DNA of 7,897 nt, taken from assembly GCA_025965815.1 (NCBI GenBank), contig JAOPWF010000139.1, positions 1-7,897 of the forward strand, read 5' to 3'. The notes beneath the pieces were generated by a model. That model was not told the DNA's origin. It did not search any database and saw only the letters and a program-made list of their open reading frames with translations. This DNA is from Mycobacterium sp. GTDB lineage: Bacteria > Actinomycetota > Actinomycetes > Mycobacteriales > Mycobacteriaceae. Each line of letters starts with the position of its first letter. Positions within the stretch are counted from its first letter, which is position 1. This document shows, in pieces, positions 5,496 through 7,897 of the stretch. Position numbers and translations under genes: made by a program.

Positions 5496-7161
5496 CAGGC
5501 GCCCGCCCGGTCACGACGGCGGCGGCTGGCACCGCTGACCGCGACTGCGGCAGCCGCACCCGGAAGAGCGCGCCGCCCGCCGGTCCGTCGGTCACCTCGA
5601 CCGCTCCGCCGTGCTGCGCGCTGACCAGCCGGACCAGGGCCAGGCCGATCCCGCGTCCGCCCGGCACATCGGGTTTGGAGGTGACGCCGCGGGCGAAGAT
5701 GGACTCGCGCAGGTGCTCCGGCACCCCGGGCCCGGAATCGGCGACCGAGATCGTCAGTCCGTCCGAGTCGTCGATGCCCACCGTGACCCGGGCCGGCCCG
5801 CCACTCGAGGCGGAGCCCTCGGACACGTCGACCGCGTTGTCGATCAGGTTGCCCAGCAGGGTGATCACGTCGGTCGCCAGTGCCGGATCGAGTGCGGCCA
5901 GATGCGAGCGCGCCGTGAGCTCCAGTGCCACCCCGCTCTCCGCGGCCAGCGAGGTCTTCGCTATCAGCAGTGCGGCGACGGCGGGATCGGAAATGCGTTG
6001 CGTCACAGCGTCACTGATCTCGGCGCGGCGGCGGGTCAGCGTACCGACGAAGTCGTGCACCGAGTCGTACTCGCCGAGCTGAACCAGGCCGGAGATGGTG
6101 TGCAACTGGTTGGCGAACTCGTGGGTCTGCGCGCGCAACGTGTCGGTGACGCTCTTGTGCGACGACAGCTGACCCTGCATCGACGCCAGTTCGGTGCTGT
6201 CGCGCATCGTGGTCACCGTCCCGATGCGCTGACCCTGACTGGTCGCCGCCCGCCGATTCAGCGCCAGCACCCTGGTGCGCGTCGCGATCACGACATCGCG
6301 ACCGTCGTCACCGGACAGCAGGAACTCCACCACCGCCGGATCCAGGCCGACACTGTCCACCCGGCGGCCCACGGCAGCGCCGGTGACACCGAGCAGGTCC
6401 TGTGCACTGTCGTTGAGCAGGGTGATGTCTCCCTCGTTGTTCACCGCCACCACACCTTCACGAATGCTGTGCAGCAACGCTTCCCGGTGATCGGCAAGGC
6501 TGGCGATCTCGGCGATCTCCAGCCCGCGGGTATGCCGTTTGATCCGCCGGGACAACAGCCACGACGTGAGCAGGCCGAGCGCCGCGCCGAGCCCGAGATA
6601 GAACAGCAGCCGCTCCCCGGCGCCGCTGAGCAGCTCCCACACCGACGGATAGCGTTCGCTGACCGACGCGATGGCCAGCACCTCACCGGAGGTGGCCAGG
6701 ATCGGCACCTGTCCCATCAGCGTGTGCACACCGCCGCTGTCGTCGTCACCGAACCACGCCCGACCCTCATCCGCCCTGCTGACGCCGAGGTCCATGTGCC
6801 GGCCGATGCGCGAGGGGTCCGACGATGCGCGCACCGTGCCGTCGGGCGCGATGATCTCGGCCAGCCCGGCACCCGACAACGCCACCGCGCGATCCACCTC
6901 GGGCGCCAGCATCTCGCCCGCGAACGGATCGGCGTAGCGGTCGCGGACAATCGGTGTCGATGCCAGGTTCTCGGCGACGGCGATCATCCGCTGACCACGG
7001 ACGTCACGGAACTCCCTGGTGGACTGCGCGACCGAGACGGCGGCCACCGCGAGCAGCACCACGGCCACCACCAGCACCTGAAAGACTAAGAACTGGCCGG
7101 CCAAGCTGCGTCCGCTGGGCACCACCGAACTCCATCGGCGGCTCATGTTCTCAATGACCAC
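5488..7161 (-). CDS. DcuS/CitA-type sensor histidine kinase
   Basis: A 557-residue membrane sensor kinase of the CitA/DcuS class, which detects extracytoplasmic carboxylates. Layout: TM1 at about 20-44 (FLVFQVLVVAVVLLAVAAVS), extracytoplasmic sensor domain about 45-183, TM2 about 184-204 (LLFYLGLGAALGLLTSWLL), a cytoplasmic PAS domain about 225-325 (LLHSIREGVVAVNNEGDITL), then a dimerisation region with phosphoacceptor His347 in RAQTHEFANQLHTISGL, and a complete ATPase domain: N-box LLGNLIDNAVDV (435-446), G1 VADSGPGVP (473-481), F-box SIFARGVTSK, G2 GGRGIGLALV (501-510). Intact throughout. In the sensor domain the usual RYSHP-type ligand motif reads RASSDPSRIG, without the histidine. The GTG start (7159-7161) has AAGGAAG just upstream; an ATG five codons later is the alternative. 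It is divergent from the TctC-type gene, its probable target. Confidence 0.93.
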   Translation of the reverse strand: MVIENMSRRWSSVVPSGRSLAGQFLVFQVLVVAVVLLAVAAVSVAQSTREFRDVRGQRMIAVAENLASTPIVRDRYADPFAGEMLAPEVDRAVALSGAGLAEIIAPDGTVRASSDPSRIGRHMDLGVSRADEGRAWFGDDDSGGVHTLMGQVPILATSGEVLAIASVSERYPSVWELLSGAGERLLFYLGLGAALGLLTSWLLSRRIKRHTRGLEIAEIASLADHREALLHSIREGVVAVNNEGDITLLNDSAQDLLGVTGAAVGRRVDSVGLDPAVVEFLLSGDDGRDVVIATRTRVLALNRRAATSQGQRIGTVTTMRDSTELASMQGQLSSHKSVTDTLRAQTHEFANQLHTISGLVQLGEYDSVHDFVGTLTRRRAEISDAVTQRISDPAVAALLIAKTSLAAESGVALELTARSHLAALDPALATDVITLLGNLIDNAVDVSEGSASSGGPARVTVGIDDSDGLTISVADSGPGVPEHLRESIFARGVTSKPDVPGGRGIGLALVRLVSAQHGGAVEVTDGPAGGALFRVRLPQSRSAVPAAAVVTGRAPDA

Positions 7162-7182
7162 TACTTCCTTTGCGTCCTAATC

Positions 7183-7198
7183 AGTGACGTAGATCACT
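7183..7198. promoter_or_regulatory. CRP-like palindrome AGTGA-N6-TCACT
   Basis: A perfect inverted repeat AGTGACGTAGATCACT in the 84-base divergent gap between kinase and tctC-like genes. It keeps the GTGA-N6-TCAC core and spacing of CRP-family sites (TGTGA-N6-TCACA), differing only in the outermost base of each half. Mycobacterial Crp uses a similar motif. A role in cAMP-dependent control of carboxylate uptake is inference. Confidence 0.45.
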
Positions 7199-7202
7199 AT
7201 GC

Positions 7203-7220
7203 GGTTCAGTATTGCTGACC
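7203..7220. promoter_or_regulatory. Second inverted repeat upstream of the tctC-like gene
   Basis: GGTTCAGTATTGCTGACC: the arms TCAG and CTGA are an exact inverted repeat around a 5-base centre, and the outer GGT/ACC also pair if one T is looped out. Its centre is about 21.5 bases, roughly two helical turns, from the centre of the CRP-like palindrome, and it ends 25 bases before the GTG start. It is a candidate site for the CitB-type regulator encoded across the gap. Confidence 0.35.
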
Positions 7221-7233
7221 ATCACATCCAACG

Positions 7234-7240
7234 AAGGAGA
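7234..7240 (+). promoter_or_regulatory. Ribosome binding site of the tctC-like gene
   Basis: AAGGAGA with a 5-base spacer before GTG 7246-7248. It is the strongest Shine-Dalgarno in the window and fixes the GTG start. Confidence 0.8.
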
Positions 7241-7245
7241 CGACT

Positions 7246-7897
7246 GTGAAACGGGTCGAACTTAGACCAGGCGGGCGCCAAGTAATCACCGGGATCGTCG
7301 TTGCCATGATCGCGGCGCTGCTGCTGACGTCCTGCGGCGCCAAGGGGGGCGACGGGTCATCGGTACTGCAGCGATTGCAGATGATGGTGCCGAACAGCCC
7401 CGGCAGCGGTTATGACCTCACGGCCCGCGCCGCCGTGAAGATCATCGAGGACCAGAAGATCACCGGGCGGGTCGAGGTGTTCAACGTCATCGGTGCCGGC
7501 GGCACGGTGGCGATGGCCCGGCTGATGAACGAAAAAGGCAACGAAAACCTGATGATGATGATGGGGCTCGGGGTGGTCGGTGCGACCTACACCAACAAAT
7601 CCGCGGCCCGCGCGTCCGACGCGACCGCGCTGGCGCGCATCGTCTCCGAGCAGGAAGCCATTCTCGTGCCCGCGGATTCGCCATATCGGACGGTGCAGGA
7701 TCTGGTCGCCGCCTGGAAGGCCGACCCCGCCAAGGTAACGATCGGGGGCGGGTCTTCGCCGGGTGGGCCCGACCACCTGTTTCCGATGGAGATCGCCAAG
7801 GCCGTCGGCGTCGATCCGCGCAACGTGAACTACGTCACCTACGACGGCGGCGGCGACCTGCTGACCGCGATGCTCGGCAAGAAGATCGCGGCGGGCA
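7246..7897 (+). CDS. tctC: TctC/Bug-type solute-binding lipoprotein (3' partial)
   Basis: Extracytoplasmic substrate-binding protein of a tripartite tricarboxylate transporter, which captures citrate-like or other carboxylates and delivers them to the TctA/TctB membrane pair. 217 codons are visible, about two thirds of the family's usual 300-330 residues; the gene runs off the right edge. The signal peptide ITGIVVAMIAALLLTSC ends in lipobox LTSC with Cys30, followed by GAKGGDGSS. Family signatures are MVPNSPGSGYDLTARA (47-62) for the PGG-type ligand loop, NVIGAGGTVAMARL (80-93), the segment EQEAILVPADSPYRTVQDLV and VTIGGGSSPGGPDHLF. Start GTG 7246-7248 with a strong ribosome site. It is divergent from the sensor kinase gene, which in this class typically controls the transporter. 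tctB and tctA would be expected just beyond the window. The exact substrate cannot be read from the sequence. Confidence 0.9.
   Translation, partial: MKRVELRPGGRQVITGIVVAMIAALLLTSCGAKGGDGSSVLQRLQMMVPNSPGSGYDLTARAAVKIIEDQKITGRVEVFNVIGAGGTVAMARLMNEKGNENLMMMMGLGVVGATYTNKSAARASDATALARIVSEQEAILVPADSPYRTVQDLVAAWKADPAKVTIGGGSSPGGPDHLFPMEIAKAVGVDPRNVNYVTYDGGGDLLTAMLGKKIAAG

Noticed and set aside
5611..7089. A 492-codon open frame on the plus strand
   Set aside because: It is the exact antisense of the sensor kinase, rich in Arg, Gln and His, without any recognisable fold; long antisense frames are expected in GC-rich coding DNA.
1..7897. CRISPR array, tRNA/rRNA gene, insertion sequence or attachment site
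   Set aside because: No regularly spaced direct repeats, no cloverleaf or rRNA-like sequence, no transposase-like frame and no terminal inverted repeats were seen, so the broken genes are not explained by a visible mobile element.

Overview
The window is GC-rich, with a strong G/C bias at third codon positions, short gaps between genes and several GTG starts. Together with the gene families present (a lipoprotein of beta-lactamase fold, DUF2784, a DcuS/CitA-type sensor kinase next to a TctC-type lipoprotein) this suggests a high-GC actinobacterium, most likely an environmental or fast-growing mycobacterium (Mycolicibacterium-like). The genus is inferred from protein style, not from a marker gene.

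Left part (1-2986). A broken plus-strand gene for a TIGR01777-type epimerase/oxidoreductase with an N-terminal SRPBCC-like start enters from the left edge. It runs convergently into a minus-strand pair: a class I glutamine amidotransferase (893-1615) and, upstream of it, a beta-lactamase-fold lipoprotein (1662-2888) in which the catalytic motifs are replaced. An AACCGGTT-type palindrome lies before the amidotransferase, and an AACCGGT/ACCGGTT inverted repeat lies before the lipoprotein gene.

Middle (2987-4816). A small DUF2784 membrane protein is read divergently from the lipoprotein gene. It is followed by a phospholipase D-superfamily gene that is heavily frameshifted, has an internal deletion, and has lost the lysine of its second HKD motif.

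Right part (4824-7897). A minus-strand two-component system of the CitA/CitB (DcuS/DcuR) class: an intact 557-residue kinase overlapping by 8 bases a response regulator that is cut in two by a single in-frame TAG between receiver and DNA-binding domain. Divergent from the kinase, across an 84-base gap holding a CRP-like palindrome and a second inverted repeat, starts a TctC/Bug-type solute-binding lipoprotein that runs off the right edge. The likely circuit is that the kinase senses an extracytoplasmic carboxylate and the regulator activates the tripartite tricarboxylate transporter genes; the TAG would break that link.

The main surprises are the split regulator, the apparently non-catalytic beta-lactamase-like lipoprotein, and the concentration of one-base indels in just two plus-strand genes while about 4.3 kb of coding sequence in the four largest other genes (amidotransferase, lipoprotein, kinase and the visible part of tctC) is clean. 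No tRNA, rRNA, CRISPR array, insertion sequence or convincing intrinsic terminator was seen.
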